DNA of 64,000 bases from Apus apus (Eukaryota; Chordata; Aves; Apodiformes; Apodidae), in the NCBI RefSeq assembly GCF_020740795.1, contig NC_067285.1, positions 73,570,342-73,634,341 of the forward strand, in the 5' to 3' direction. Positions 24,890-36,700 of the stretch are shown piece after piece. Under the pieces are notes generated by a model. The model was not told the origin of the DNA and made no database searches. It was given only the letters and a program-made list of their open reading frames with translations. How positions within the stretch are numbered: the first letter of the stretch is position 1; each line of letters opens with the position of its first letter. Both the position numbers and the translations under genes were made by a program.

Positions 24890-25345
24890 TAGTTAACAAC
24901 TGCATGGATAAGGGAGATCCAACTGATACTGTCAACTACAAGGCTTTCAAGAAGATTACTTGCCAAAGCCTCTTAAACAAGGTAAGTAATCATGGAATGA
25001 AATAAAGGTCCTATGCAATTTGTCAAAAGATTGGATAAGGTGAATTTTCATAGCAGAGAAAGGCTGTGAAGAGGGTTTCACATATGCTGAGTTACATGCT
25101 ATTCAACACTACATAATAATACAGTACCTATACATAAATTACTTGGAAAAGAAAAAAAAAAAACAAACAATGAAGTGGCAAAGGTCGTTGATGAAATTAC
25201 ACTGTTCAAAATAGAAGAGTTGAAAGATGACCAAAAAAACTGCAAAAGATGTTACAAAACCTATTTGCAGATGAAATTGAACATAAATGTGTGAAGTGGT
25301 GCATGTAACAAAGAAAAACCCCAGCTGTCTATATATAGTAATGTG
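24890..25345 (+). mobile_element. Ancient CR1/L2-like LINE relic (RT core)
   Basis: Three separate stretches, in order and at roughly the right spacing after internal loss, echo the reverse transcriptase of CR1-clade LINEs. MDKGDPTDTVNYKAFKK with QSLLNKVSNHG (from about 24903) resembles the DKGxxxDVVYxDFxKAF...LLxKLxxHG block. YINYLEK then NEVAKVVDEITLFK (about 25131-25233) resembles FINDLxx...KFADDTKL, with the catalytic F/Y-A-D-D reduced to VVDE. CEVVHVTKKNPSCLYI (about 25290-25337) resembles KCKVLHLGxNNPxxxY. Frames change between the blocks, and the central RT part with the GVPQGS-type motif is missing. This is comparison by eye with the family pattern; no search was run. It is much older than the other CR1 copies here. 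Confidence 0.68.
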
Positions 25346-27179
25346 CTTATACTTATTTTTAAAAAAGCAACAAACCCCCCCCCCAATAAATAGAGCTACA
25401 ATAAATAATTCTGAAAAAGTTACAGCTGAAAGCATAATAGTAGCTTCCCTGATAATTGCTACGTTTATTTTGACTGCTGTACTTGACAGAGCCCACAAAA
25501 TTATTTGAATGTCACACACACACACAAAAAAAGAATCAAACCTCTCTCCAAAGACTCAGAAGCTGAAGAAGTGTAAATTAAGAGCTCAGAAAAAAATCAT
25601 GTTTGAAAGGCAGCTGCTTTCTGAACACGTTAGAAGCTAGCTATGTGGAATGATTTCTGAGTAAATGTAGTATTCACATCAGCACCAAAATAAATTAATT
25701 GGTAAAGAGGAAAGCCTCTGTCAACAAATATAATGCAACAACTTGCTCTGATCACAGAAGCTTACACATACTACTTGAGCAGTGCTTACATAGTAACCAG
25801 TAGAAAAACTGACATGAGCAGCATTATATTCTTTTATAAGGATGTAGAGGACAATTTCTGTTCTACCCAGTACCTGTTATGATTGTTCCTAGAATCAGCC
25901 TAAGGCAAGAAAATTTGTTCTTCAGTAATGGAAAGAGCGTGAATTTCCTAAGGGCTTCCTTTCTGAGACAGGACACAGAATTGCTTGATCAGTAGTATGC
26001 AATTTGTCACATTCTTAAATATCTTCAAAAATTATTATAGATAAATTTAAAATATATCTCATGGGGCTGGACCTGTAAATTTATTTCAAACTAGGATTTA
26101 TTTCAATGCTAACATTTTTTTTTGCCACTTAACTAGCCATAAAATCATTTACACATCAGATGTCTCTGTTGTTGCCCAGCTGCTCTTGCTATTTTGCTGC
26201 TGCAGAAACAATTAAAACTAGAAGACTAGGATGTTACTTGATCTCTAAAATGACCCTATACCTTCACAAATAAAACAACCTCTTGAATATTTCAAATTAA
26301 ATGCTAATCTTTAAGAAGACCCTTTAAAAATGCAGACTTAAAGGATTGTAGGCTAAAAGAAAAACTCCTTATTAGGCATCATAGGCACATGGCATCCATC
26401 ATCCTACACTGATAAGTGTACTGAATATTTTAGACATTAGCTTTGAGCAAAACTAATAACCCTTTAGTTTTCCTCCAAACATATACTAGTTTTATTCTCT
26501 CTTCTGTGAAAGTAACAAATTCCAATACACACTCACTGAATAAACCCCCAAATAACCAGTGCTAGAGTATGACCCACAGTTAGAGAGAACACGACTGAAG
26601 TCACACAAGCATCTCAGTATCAGCAAAGTGTTGACAACTGTAAAAATTTATAAAGCAGACAAAAAAAAAAAAATCAGCAAGAAGATGATTTGGCTTACCT
26701 AGCAGTAAACTTTAATCAAAGACCCAAAATGTGCAAACCTACAAATTTATTTGATCAGTCATACTTTATAACTGGGATAAGTGCTTTTCCAAAGCTTATA
26801 ATATATTATGACATCTGATGGGGGGAACTCTTGACATGCCAGTCATGAAAGAGACAGTGTCCCATAAAGAATCCTATAGTTTCAAAGACTGACATTTTTT
26901 GAAGTTATGTTTTCTTCACATTAAGAGAGAATGCATTTTCAAGAGTACTGTCTTTGATTTTTGTGAAGGTCTGAAAAATACCTGAAAATAGTAACTTTTA
27001 CAGACAAATCCCTTATTAATATACAGATAAGGTTTTAGTTTTAGTTAAGGTTTTAGTTTTTTATTCTTTTACAGAAGCAAAACTCTTGTAAGTCTCCAAA
27101 AGCAAAGTAAAAAATAGCTGTTGTGACCTTCTGTTTCCAATTTGCAAGTGTCTTTAGCAATCCATAACTGTAATAATTG
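25346..27179. other. Intergenic DNA
   Basis: No gene seen. There is a (CA)7 run at 25513-25526 followed by A7, an A run near 26660, and a short 18-bp tandem duplication at 27028-27060. The plus frame at 25287-25508 overlaps the LINE relic at its start and is not a gene. Confidence 0.55.
27028..27060 (+). repeat. 18-bp direct tandem duplication, 1.8 copies
   Basis: TAAGGTTTTAGTTTTAGT (27028-27045) is followed at once by TAAGGTTTTAGTTTT (27046-27060). The 15 overlapping bases are identical, so the event is likely a recent replication slip. Confidence 0.7.
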
Positions 27180-27329
27180 ATCATAGAATCATAGAATCCT
27201 AGGGGTTGGAAGGGACCTCGAAAGATCTAGTCCAACCCCCCTGCCAGAGCAGGGTCACCTAGAGTACATCACAGGAATGCGTCCAGGCAGGTTTTGAATG
27301 TCTCCAGTGAAGAAGACTCCACAACCCAA
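27180..27329 (-). mobile_element. CR1 3' end fragment, about 150 bp
   Basis: The tail ATCATAGAATCATAGAATCC is followed by GGTTGGAAGGGACCTCGAAA, then CCAGAGCAGGGTCACCTAGA and AGGAATGCGTCCAGGCAGG. This is the reverse complement of the same tail type seen at 7988-8759 and 40023-40200 (CTCTGGCAGGG ... GGACTAGATGATC). Only the 3' end was copied. Confidence 0.93.
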
Positions 27330-27562
27330 TGATGAAACTTTCTGCTGTCATACCTAAAATCTTTGTAAAGCTTCCATTATTACTTGAGCAATTGGTTATC
27401 ACATGCTGTTGTTCTAATGGGTGCTTATGTATGACTGCAATATTAAGAACATACTCTTTGATTTTAAGCACTTCCTTTTTAAAAGAAAATTGTATATTAA
27501 ATTCCAGAATTTCACAGTTTAATAACATTTCAAAATTTCAAATAACTTCTTCCTTCTGCTAT

Positions 27563-27704
27563 AGAATAGCAGGCCACCCAGGGCAGTGATGCAGTCACCA
27601 TCCCCGGAGGTATTTAAGAGTTTAGCTAAGGACTTGCCGATGTTAGGTTAAGAGTTGGGCTCGATCTCAAAGGCCTTTTCCTATCAAGGTAGTTCTGTGA
27701 TTTT
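27563..27704 (+). mobile_element. Diverged CR1 3' end fragment
   Basis: The fragment begins near ATAGCAGGCCACCCAGGGCA, an altered form of the GGCTGCCCAGGGAGGT block. It continues with GTCACCATCCCCGGAGGTAT, CGATGTTAGGTTAAG and GGCTCGATCTCAAAGGCCTT, and ends TAGTTCTGTGATTTT. It belongs to an older CR1 type than its neighbour at 27180 and lies in the opposite orientation, with tails pointing away from each other. It is non-coding. Confidence 0.85.
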
Positions 27705-28229
27705 AAATAACCACTAAAAATATTTAAATGTATCTACTTTACTAGCTAAAATATTATTTTCTTTAATGAAATCTGCAAGATGGAAGAAAAATCATTACCT
27801 GAGAAGCTGTTATCATTACAACACTAAGTTACGAAATTGCAACGAGTTCTTCAGTCAAACCTGAGTTAAATAAAACCATGTTTTTAAAAGTACTATATAA
27901 CCATAGGAAAGCCTACAACTCAAATTTAACTAGGTATATATTGCTTCCTAAGATTACAGTAGATTTGACCTTTAAACAAGATGGTTCCTCTTCTCATTTT
28001 TTAGTGACACTTTAATTTATAGGAACTATTAATGAGTTTCTTCGTGAACTAGAAAAAAGCAAGACAAACATCTTTTCGAAAAGTTTTCTGGTTTAAGTGT
28101 GGATATCAACTATCAGGTCAGGCATCAGTTTAGCCATTTACTTTTATTGCTCCTCAAGAAAAGAAGTCACAATAGAGAACAGTTAGAAAAAAGCCTCATA
28201 CCCCTCAGTGTAATTTACTCACAAATATT
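27705..28229. other. AT-rich spacer between CR1 and LTR fragments
   Basis: About 525 bases with no gene, repeat or motif that I can name. Confidence 0.6.
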
Positions 28230-28432
28230 TGTATTGGGTTTATGTGGCAAGGTTTTCATTGTGGGGACCTACAAAGGCATCTTCTGTGAGAAGAGACCAG
28301 GAGCCACCCCCATGTCAGACAGAGTGAGTTCCAGCAGGCTTCACCACTGGCCAAAGCTGAGCAAGAGCAGCAGTGACAATGTATTTAAGAGAGGGTAAAA
28401 AATGCTGCACGACAGTTGTGAGAGAGAAGCAA
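28230..28432 (+). mobile_element. ERVL-like LTR fragment, 3'-truncated
   Basis: The sequence TGTATTGGGTTTATGTGGCA, then TTCTGTGAGAAGAGACCAGG, CACTGGCCAAAGCTGAGC and GTATTTAAGAGAGGG, matches the start (U3 to the TATA-like region) of an LTR type that is frequent in many bird genomes. Homology fades after about 28432, so R and U5 are missing. The TTTAAG motif in GTATTTAAGAG (28381-28391) is the likely relic core promoter. The open frame through it (28099-28398, plus) is coincidental. The family match is from memory of avian LTR sequences and should be checked. Confidence 0.72.
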
Positions 28433-31379
28433 CATAAGTAAAATTACTAAAAAGAAAATTTGCTTACAACTAATTCTCAGCACAAAGATACTGTTACTTT
28501 AGTTCAAGGAAGGCAAATGGGATAAAATAGGAAAAAAAAGGCTCAGGGAAAGAGTACCAAGTGCTGAATTTTATAGCTTTTGGTACAAGAACACAAAATG
28601 CCCTGCCTTACTGAGCTATATTTTAAAGTTGGTAGCTTACACTGTTATAGGTCTTAAAGACAGATAATTTTTAATATTGCCAATTAAGAAACTCACTTGG
28701 CTATGGTCTGCATTTCAATTTAACATTGGAGTAAGAATAATTTTAGATTAAAACACAGCACTATGAAGTCAAAGTATAAATTTTATCACGTCAGAGAATT
28801 CTAGATATTTTTTCAATACCCATGTGAAAGCAGAATATAAATAGGACCTGCCAGTAGACACAAATATCCTGAGGAATATCAGCTTAAGGGAAGAATTCTG
28901 AATTGTAGAGTAGTTTGTTCTCATAATACTATGACATCCAGTGTCTTCCAGATAAAAAAAGCAATAAAAAAAACTCTCCTGGTTGTAAGACATAAAGTAA
29001 AGGATTACTGTGATAAAGTCAATCAGTTGTCTCTGTAGAGCATTTTAGAATGTCTACAGCAAAAAAAGATGTGAGTTAAACATAAGTACAGGAAGAGAAC
29101 CTTTACAGTAGTGTTTGACATTAGTGAAAAACCCTCAGACTGTTAGACTGGTTCGTCTTCCTAGAATTCTTACCATGTTCCTTTATGTAGCAAGGTGTTG
29201 AATGATTTTTTTCTGTTAAAGAGTCTGATAGGTTCTCCTAATTTTGTATTAGCAGTCAGATGGCCACATACATAAAGCACTGAAATCATAATGTAGTATA
29301 TAAAAAAAAGTGAACAACAATACTTACAAAATAAAATTAAAGACTCTGGGGAAAGAAATACTGCTGCAATCTCCCAGAGGCTGAGAAAGAATTTATTACA
29401 GATGCAGCAATTAATTTATTGGGAAAGAAGCAGAGAATACCAAACTCCTAAAGTTGATTTATTCACAACTATTTGTATGCCTGAGCAGGTGTCTTGATAG
29501 CAACATCAGCAGCAAGTTTACAGTTCACAGGTGTAAGTCCCTTTCAGAACTCCAGCAAAAACATCTGTGTATTAACAACTTCAGCCTGCCAGAGAACAGT
29601 TTCTCATACTCCTGCTTTTCCCAAGATGCTGTTTCCAAAACTCTCTCTACAAAGAAACTGAAGCCTCTTTGTGTCTTTTTGCTTAGGTATAATCATAACC
29701 TTATTTAATATAGTCCTGGTTTGCGACTACAGACATAGCAGGATCAGCAATTCCCTGGCATACAGAGGCAAGGCTCCTATTAGCAGTCTTTGAATTTTCC
29801 TCAGTTACAAGCTATAGAAAACTCCAGTGAAAAGTTTGGAGTTTGTCACAAAACTTAACAATCCATTTTAGATAATCATAAATGCCCATCCCAAAGGCAG
29901 GGTAGCTGCATCATCAGTAGCCTATTTATCTCCATGCCGTCTCTGCAATAAGACTATTATTCTGATTTTTAAGGAGTAAGACACAGCAAAAGAGTCCTGA
30001 ATCCACATTATATAACTGTGACTGAAATGCTCATTTCTTAAACACAGAAAGAATTAGCTATTTTGTAACAGTATTAAACGGCACCTCAAAGATCCATTGC
30101 TGAAAAAGCAACTGCCCAATAGAAAATACCAGGTCACGGGTGGAAAAAAGCTCTAGCTGCTTTGTGTTGGCAGGTAGGAATAAAACACAATCTTACTATC
30201 AAGTTTCAGTATGGAAATCCATCCTTCCACAAACTGTCCAGAAGTGAATAGATATTAAAAATGCAGCTTACCTGTGCTCTGTAAATTCTCAAAGATAGAA
30301 GATACACTATGAGTTATTTTAAGTGGTGTGAACATAGTTTAAAAGTGACTTTATTGTTTAAACAGCATAAAGGAAATCAAGAGCAAAAAGTCTCTTCATT
30401 GTACCTCTGATTTGGTTAACAAACACCAAAAACTGTGAGAAATACTTGTGCTCCAGCAAACTGTGAAAATGTATTAAAAGCTGCCGAGACTAAGAACATC
30501 AGGGCATTAATTCCAACCTCACTTAGATACAGTGGTGCCGCAGATTTACCGTTCCACCAGCTTTAATGACATCCTTGCAAGGTCTCTCTGGTCTACATAG
30601 GAAGGCTAAATCCTTTTTGCTGTTGGATATCCACTCTACCTGTCTCAAGGAGTGATAGCACCGGGTAGTAGAGAAAAAAAGCAATTGCCTCACTGAAGGC
30701 AGTGCTTTACAAGAATGACATTTTAGTTCTAATGAATCCCTTCCTGACATCCAAGCACATCAGAAGTACAGCTTTCTTGTACCATTGCGATCTGCTCCTC
30801 AGTTGGCAGGAGATGAGATTGACAGCTCACTTAACTTCATAGGGAGAGAGAGTACCTCTTGCCTCATGTAACTTGAAAGTGAGCCTTCTGGCAAGATAAG
30901 AGAGATAAGCTCCAATAGGAGAGACATCTGTTCTTGCTCAACTAAAAGGAAGGTGGTTCTGATGCCAGGATTCAAAGACAGAATAATGAAAATTGAACAG
31001 AATGAAGGAGCCTTTCTACACTGAATGATACTTATGATCCCCTAGTGGATGTCTCCTTTGTTAAACTTCAAATTTTATTCATATCTACAACATCAGTGTC
31101 TTGCTTGTTAAAATTCAGTATCATTACACAATGATATTTTACTGTGAAACATACTCAGTAACTGCAAGCAGGTTATAATTACTTCACAAATATACTTGTA
31201 AAACCTAATCAGACTCAGAAAATTGCAGCCATCCACCCTCTGAAAAAAAAACCAAACAAAACACCTTAATGGCATTTGTATGAAGTACGTATTTCAAAAA
31301 GTCTTCTATATTGTATAAGGTCTGCTACTTCATTATTACATGTTTATTTATGTAAGGAAAGATTGCCTAATTTCACAGG
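28433..31379. other. Intergenic DNA, no gene seen
   Basis: About 2.9 kb of AT-rich DNA. The minus-strand frames at 28769-28993 and 30523-30750 and the plus-strand frame at 29454-29708 have no recognisable domains. An A/C-rich tract (31243-31264) lies near the right edge. Confidence 0.55.
31243..31264 (+). repeat. Short A/C-rich tract
   Basis: AAAAAAAAACCAAACAAAAC and two more bases, matching the composition of the other A/C-rich tracts. Confidence 0.5.
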
Positions 31380-31938
31380 TGACAACTCTCATGCCCCTAT
31401 ACTCTGCTTCTTTGAGACCCCACCTGAAGTACTGTGACCAGCTCTGGAGACCTAAGCACAAGAAAGATGTGGACCCATTGGAGCAGGTCCAGAAGAGAGT
31501 AACAAAAATGGTCAGAGGGGCTAGAGCACCCTTCCTATGAAGACAGGCTGGCTGAACAAGTTGGGGTTATTCAGCATGGAGAAGAGAAGGCTCTGGGGAG
31601 ACCACATAGCAACCTTCCAGTGCCTGAAGGGGGCTTATAAGAAAGACGAGGACAAACTTTTTAGTAGGACTTGTTGCAATAGTACAAGGAGTAATGGATT
31701 TAAAGTAAAAGAGGGTAGATTTAGAAGGAAGAAATTTTTTACCACAGGGGTGGTGAGACACTGGATAAGGTTGCCCAGAGAGGTGGTTGATGCCCCATCC
31801 CTGAAAACATTCAAGGCCAGGTCAGGTGGGGCTCTGAGTAAACTGATCTAGTTGGAGATGTCTCTGCTTGCAGCAAGGGTGTTGGACTAGATGACCTTTA
31901 AAGGCCCTTTCCAACCCAAAATACTCAATAATTCTGTT
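31380..31938 (+). mobile_element. CR1 retrotransposon, 5'-truncated, partly open ORF2
   Basis: The plus strand encodes the C-terminal RT region and tail domain: [17 protein letters not shown] and [16 protein letters not shown] (31340-31540), then FSMEKRRLWGDHIATFQCLK, GRFRRKKFFTTGVVRHW and LPREVVDAPSLKTFKARSGG (31537-31851). Between VRG and FSMEK the expected [13 protein letters not shown] can be read only in a third frame, so there are two frame changes within 31518-31560. The 3' end has TTGGACTAGATGACCTTTAA and ends at ACTCAATAATTCTG. The LEQVQKR and TCCNSTRSNG-like wording sets its subfamily apart from that of 7988. Confidence 0.95.
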
Positions 31939-33356
31939 TATCAATTAGTTATATAGATAGGAGCTAGTCTGAAGGAAAAAGTTAGAGTTCTATGGAAGTA
32001 TTCCTTTTAGAAATGGCTCACCAGTCTCATGTTGTTATTGCTAAATGTATAAAATGGTCCAAAGATGGCATTTATGATAACCTCTGAAATTCAAGTATTT
32101 CATGGCACTCTCTTTCAGCCAAGACATACTGTAGTATTAACTGTGATACAGCTTCAGAGACAGTTTGGGTATTTTTTGTTTGGTATTGATGTCTTTTTTT
32201 TTTTTTTCCAGTAGAAAAGAAGTGCTAATCCATCTATCTAATCAGTTTTTGTGGCATTTCTTGCTAAAGTAATGAAATAAAAATACTTTGGCTATTCAGA
32301 ATGCTGTTATCCCTTGCATATGTTGCAGTCAGAAGGAAAAGATGTTATCATATGTATTAAAATATTGACTTTGATCAAGCAAAACAAATGTCAAAGTCCT
32401 AGTTGAGCAGAATTTGACACAATAATGATAGCAACCAAGTTATTAGTAATAGTTAAAAGAATTTGGAAAGCAGAAAATTATTGGAATGCAACTATTCTTG
32501 AATCAATGGTGAGCTTCATAGTATTGTGAAAAAGTGACCAACATAAACCTGGAGCCAGGAAAATTAAAATAAAATTACTCCAGTGAGTCGTCTGACAGTT
32601 GGAAGAACTATTTAAGTTTGTTTTAAACCATACCATGACATTTCTTTAGCTTAAATTTTGAACTGTTTAGAACTGACACTGATGTTTACCTTTTTGTACT
32701 GGAGTTGCCTTAATGCTAGAGCTTCTGTTTTGCAGAAGCAGAACCCATGCCCTCTGGGATTGTCCATTTCATAATATTGAAAACAATGAAGATGATAAAT
32801 ATGTTCACACTAAGGGGACTGGCTGGTCTACTAACCTGTCCTTTGGGACTCAGCTAATAGCAGTCTGTTTGTCCGAGCTGTCAGAAACAATGAAGATTAT
32901 TTTGAAGGTTTTGAGACACCTATCATGCACTATCCTCCAGGGCTGCTTGGAGGAGTATAGTTTCATGAGAAAATATCAAAGTTTTCATCTCAGAACAAAA
33001 GGATATTTTTTAACTTCTCAAGAAAGAACAACTGTGAAGTCAAGCTCAGGAGCACATGCTTTCAAAAAAAAACCAACCAGACAGTAAAACCAAAAGTAAA
33101 TGCTTACACTGACTGACTTCACCATGCCCATGCACATTCAGCCTCCCCAGACAACAACAACATTTGAAAAATAACAGTGCTTTTTACACAAAAACAGATT
33201 ATTTTCCTGAATCACCATTTTTATGACAGAAAAAAAAGCTTTCATTTCAACTCCCTGTTCACTAAAGAGGAAGGACATGAAATAGCAGCAGCCTTTATTC
33301 TGAATCAGCATTAAATGGACATCACAAAATAGAACTATAAACTACTCTGATCAACA
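31939..33356. other. Intergenic DNA
   Basis: No gene seen. A T run of about 15 lies near 32194-32208. The open frame at 32713-33087 (124 codons, plus) has no recognisable motif and ends in an A-rich stretch, so it is not supported as a gene. Confidence 0.55.
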
Positions 33357-33730
33357 CGTGGCTGAGGGGAGACTTAATTTCATTGCTCTTTACAACTACC
33401 TGAAAGGAGGTTATAGGGAGGTAGCTGACCTCTGCTCTCAAGTAAATAATGACAAGATGAGAGGAAATGGCCTGAAGCTGCAACAGGTTTGGAGGTTTAG
33501 ACTGGATATTAGAAAAGATTTGTTTACTGAAAGAGTGGTTGGACAGTGAAACAGGCTGCCCAGGCAGGTGGTGGAGTCACCATCCCTGGAAGTGTTTAAA
33601 AGAAAGATATAGTTCTTAGTGACATGATTTAAAGACTGACTAGGTAAATTAGGTTATGGTAGGGGGATTTAGGTTATGGGTGGACTTGGTGATCTTGAAG
33701 GTCCCTTTCAACCAGGATGATTCTATGTTC
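33357..33730 (+). mobile_element. CR1 retrotransposon, 5'-truncated
   Basis: The reading frame 33358-33549 gives [20 protein letters not shown] and then [18 protein letters not shown], ending at a TGA in place of the conserved Trp codon. The nucleotide homology continues (GGCTGCCCAGGCAGGTGGTG, CACCATCCCTGGAAGTGTTT) to the tail GGTGATCTTGAAGGTCCCTT with ATGATTCTATG at the end. A partial internal duplication (TTAGGTTATGG twice between 33647 and 33678) is present. It is dead and non-coding. Confidence 0.94.
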
Positions 33731-36700
33731 TTCTTCATGTTCACTTAAAGAACAAAGACCTCCATATAGTTTTCAAGTGTGCCTGTCCGAAGCTGTATGC
33801 ATTTAAAGTTCACATAATTAGGTTTCCACCATTTAAAAAAAATGCACAGAAACACATATTAACCATTCAATCTTGCTATCATCCTTCCTGTTCCAATTTG
33901 ATTATTTTTTTTTTGTGGAGTTTATTGGCGCTCAGGGTTCTCCCTGTCCTACTACTGAAATGCCACTTTGAAGCACAGAAATGTCAGAATAGCACCCATG
34001 ATTTTCTCATACTGAAACTTCAGAAGCATTTGATAACGTTTAGACATATTAGTACCATAAAAAACACGCTTAACAATGATCCATTTGTGTTGTGTATCCA
34101 CATTAGCTGTATCTACCAGTTTAAATCATTGCCAGTCCCTTTAGCACTGTCCACCAGGACAAGATCCAATTGAAGATCAAGTCACTCAGTTAGGAATGTA
34201 CGTCGGAGCCAGATTTCTGAATCACAGTTTAAATATACAGAGCTATTCAGCCCATGATGGAGAATGGTTCAGCCCATTCTAGATCCCACTGGCTGGATCT
34301 CAACCATGCTTATCTGATATTGCACAGGAAAAAAAACAACAAAACATATAGAGACTGGTACCTCTTACAAAGAGCACATTTACTTGACTTGTTATTCATT
34401 TCACTTTTAGTCAATGAATGCTTTTAACATTTCACTTTGCTCTACAATTTCCATCCACAACATTATCCATGGGAGATTTTATTTTCTAAATATTGGCACA
34501 GAAGCCTCAAGCTCATCTCCACTTTCGTTCTAAAACTACATTACAAAATACGTTTAAACTTTTTAAAACAGTCACATTCAAGTATTTCTTATCAGATGCA
34601 TTACATTTGAAAAATATTTTGAATAGAATACTACAATATGGGATCCTTGTAAACATTATAATGACATTGCTTGAAGTTTTTAAATGAAAACATTAGTCCA
34701 AACTGCATGCTTTACATATTATCATCCAAGCCTCTCTTCTTTCTTACATAGGAGCTAGAGTGCTTTTCTGCAAAGGATATATTATTGTACTAGCTGTTTT
34801 TCTTCAGAGTTGTTCAACTCTGAGTTTAATTAATGAGAGGTACATACAAGAGACTTCATCAGTGACTTATAAGACAGCCTTGAGGCCACATCTTTTTTCT
34901 AATGGAAATGCCTTTCTTAATAAGTTACATGAGAAATATTTCCAGTCCATTTCCCTATAAGCATGAGGTCTTTTTCTTCACATTCATGTTAATGTAAAAA
35001 CACCTGTTGTTTAGATTTGATCCAGATTACTTGTGATTTTGACCCCAGTTCTCACTATATAACAGCTTAATGTCTTTCCTCATTCTCATTTTATTTTTCA
35101 AGAATTATGTGCTTTGATTTCCACAACTTAACTAATGCAGCTTTGTCCATTCTTTCTTTATTCCTTTATTTATATTATAAAAATCCAACAACCACCCCCA
35201 CACATTTTTTCCTCCATTTTTCACAGAATATATTTGTATGAGTCTTGCTCATTCTTTACACTATGAATCTTTAATCTTTTTATTTAATTGCAGACACTGT
35301 GAGGACATAGTTTATTAAGGACTATGACATCAACAACTCCTCACACCTCTATGCAGAGCTCCACAGGACCCTGAAACAGACCACATCCATGACCACCTAT
35401 GTCACTTCATGGACAACTGATTTACTAAGAAGCATATCATCACCTTTGGACAGTTCACTCTTGTCTCTTTCACCACAGCTTTGCCTGAACCTGCAGTGGG
35501 CCCTGTACTAGCATATGCTGGTTTTGATCATCCAAGGCATTTAGCAAGTGTGCCTATAGATGTAACCTCAAAAGAGACATCTCTGTCAGGAATCTTAAAA
35601 GACTTGTGGTGTGGTCTATTTTGGAAGATTAAACACCATCTTGTTCCTGCACAACAGTAGGTAGTACATTATGTCTAAATGCATGACTGTTAACTGATAG
35701 CTGAAAAATAGTATTTCACATATTATTCCACATCTACATGGAAATTCTGAGCAGACTATCATCGTACTGAACATTCTCAGATAGAATTGCATTAAAAAAA
35801 AAAGTCAGAATTCTTATTCTAAGAGAAATCATCTCATCAGAGCTAAAATCAATGAAGAAATATAGTTTATCAGCAAACTGATATAAACATTTGGAAAAAA
35901 CAGAGAAAATAAACCTTTTCAGTGCTTTCAGTTTCTCAGATATCCATTTGGCTAATTCAAATCAGATTATTATGTTCTGTCTTCTGTGTTAAATCATTTA
36001 TCTGACTCTACTCCTACAGTCTCTACTACATAAAAATAAAATATATTACCTAAAAGCGTCCAGTTTTTGACAAATTTGGGTTAGCAACACACCAAAAAAT
36101 TTAATGACGGTTATAGTTTTTCTCCATTAACAGTCTCTTTCATCTCCTATGGCTTGCAGAAAGATTGCCAGTTCCACTCAGAGACTCTACCCTGAAACAC
36201 CAAGTTACCAGCAACAGGACTGCTCTGTTTTTAAGAGGTTGCATTCAGAAGCAAGAAGACCACTAACCACAACCTGTTCAGGACACATTTCACCACTGCT
36301 ACTTTCCAGTGTAAGTTATACAAAGTAAAACAAACGATCTGGGAAATGCCAGGAGAACACAAACTTTAAGGCAAAAGGTTAATGCAAACACTGCCTCAAC
36401 CCATTTCACATTGCTTCATCTCTATCATCTTTTCAGAACCATTAGGAGCACTGTATGTCACTAAAGCCAGCAGCTCATATTAAACACACATAAAGGTCTA
36501 TCCATCATTACAGGCCATACTGCACATTTGAAAGACACTTGCAATTCTAGTTAAATTACTAAATTTTCTTTGGAAAGAAAAAAAAAATGAGATTCATCAC
36601 ACAATTACCTTAGCATCCTGCTGCAACAGAAAGGGTCTTCACAACTCATCTGTAGCTGTATACTTGGTTTTTCACATAATAGTTGACCAGAGGAAGAGTA

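Noticed and set aside
28099..28398. 99-codon plus-strand frame
   Set aside because: It crosses the boundary between unique DNA and an LTR fragment and has no homology to a retroviral or cellular protein.
32713..33087. 124-codon plus-strand frame ending in a Lys-rich tail
   Set aside because: No recognisable motif. The end is an A-run artefact, and no transcript signals or homology are visible.
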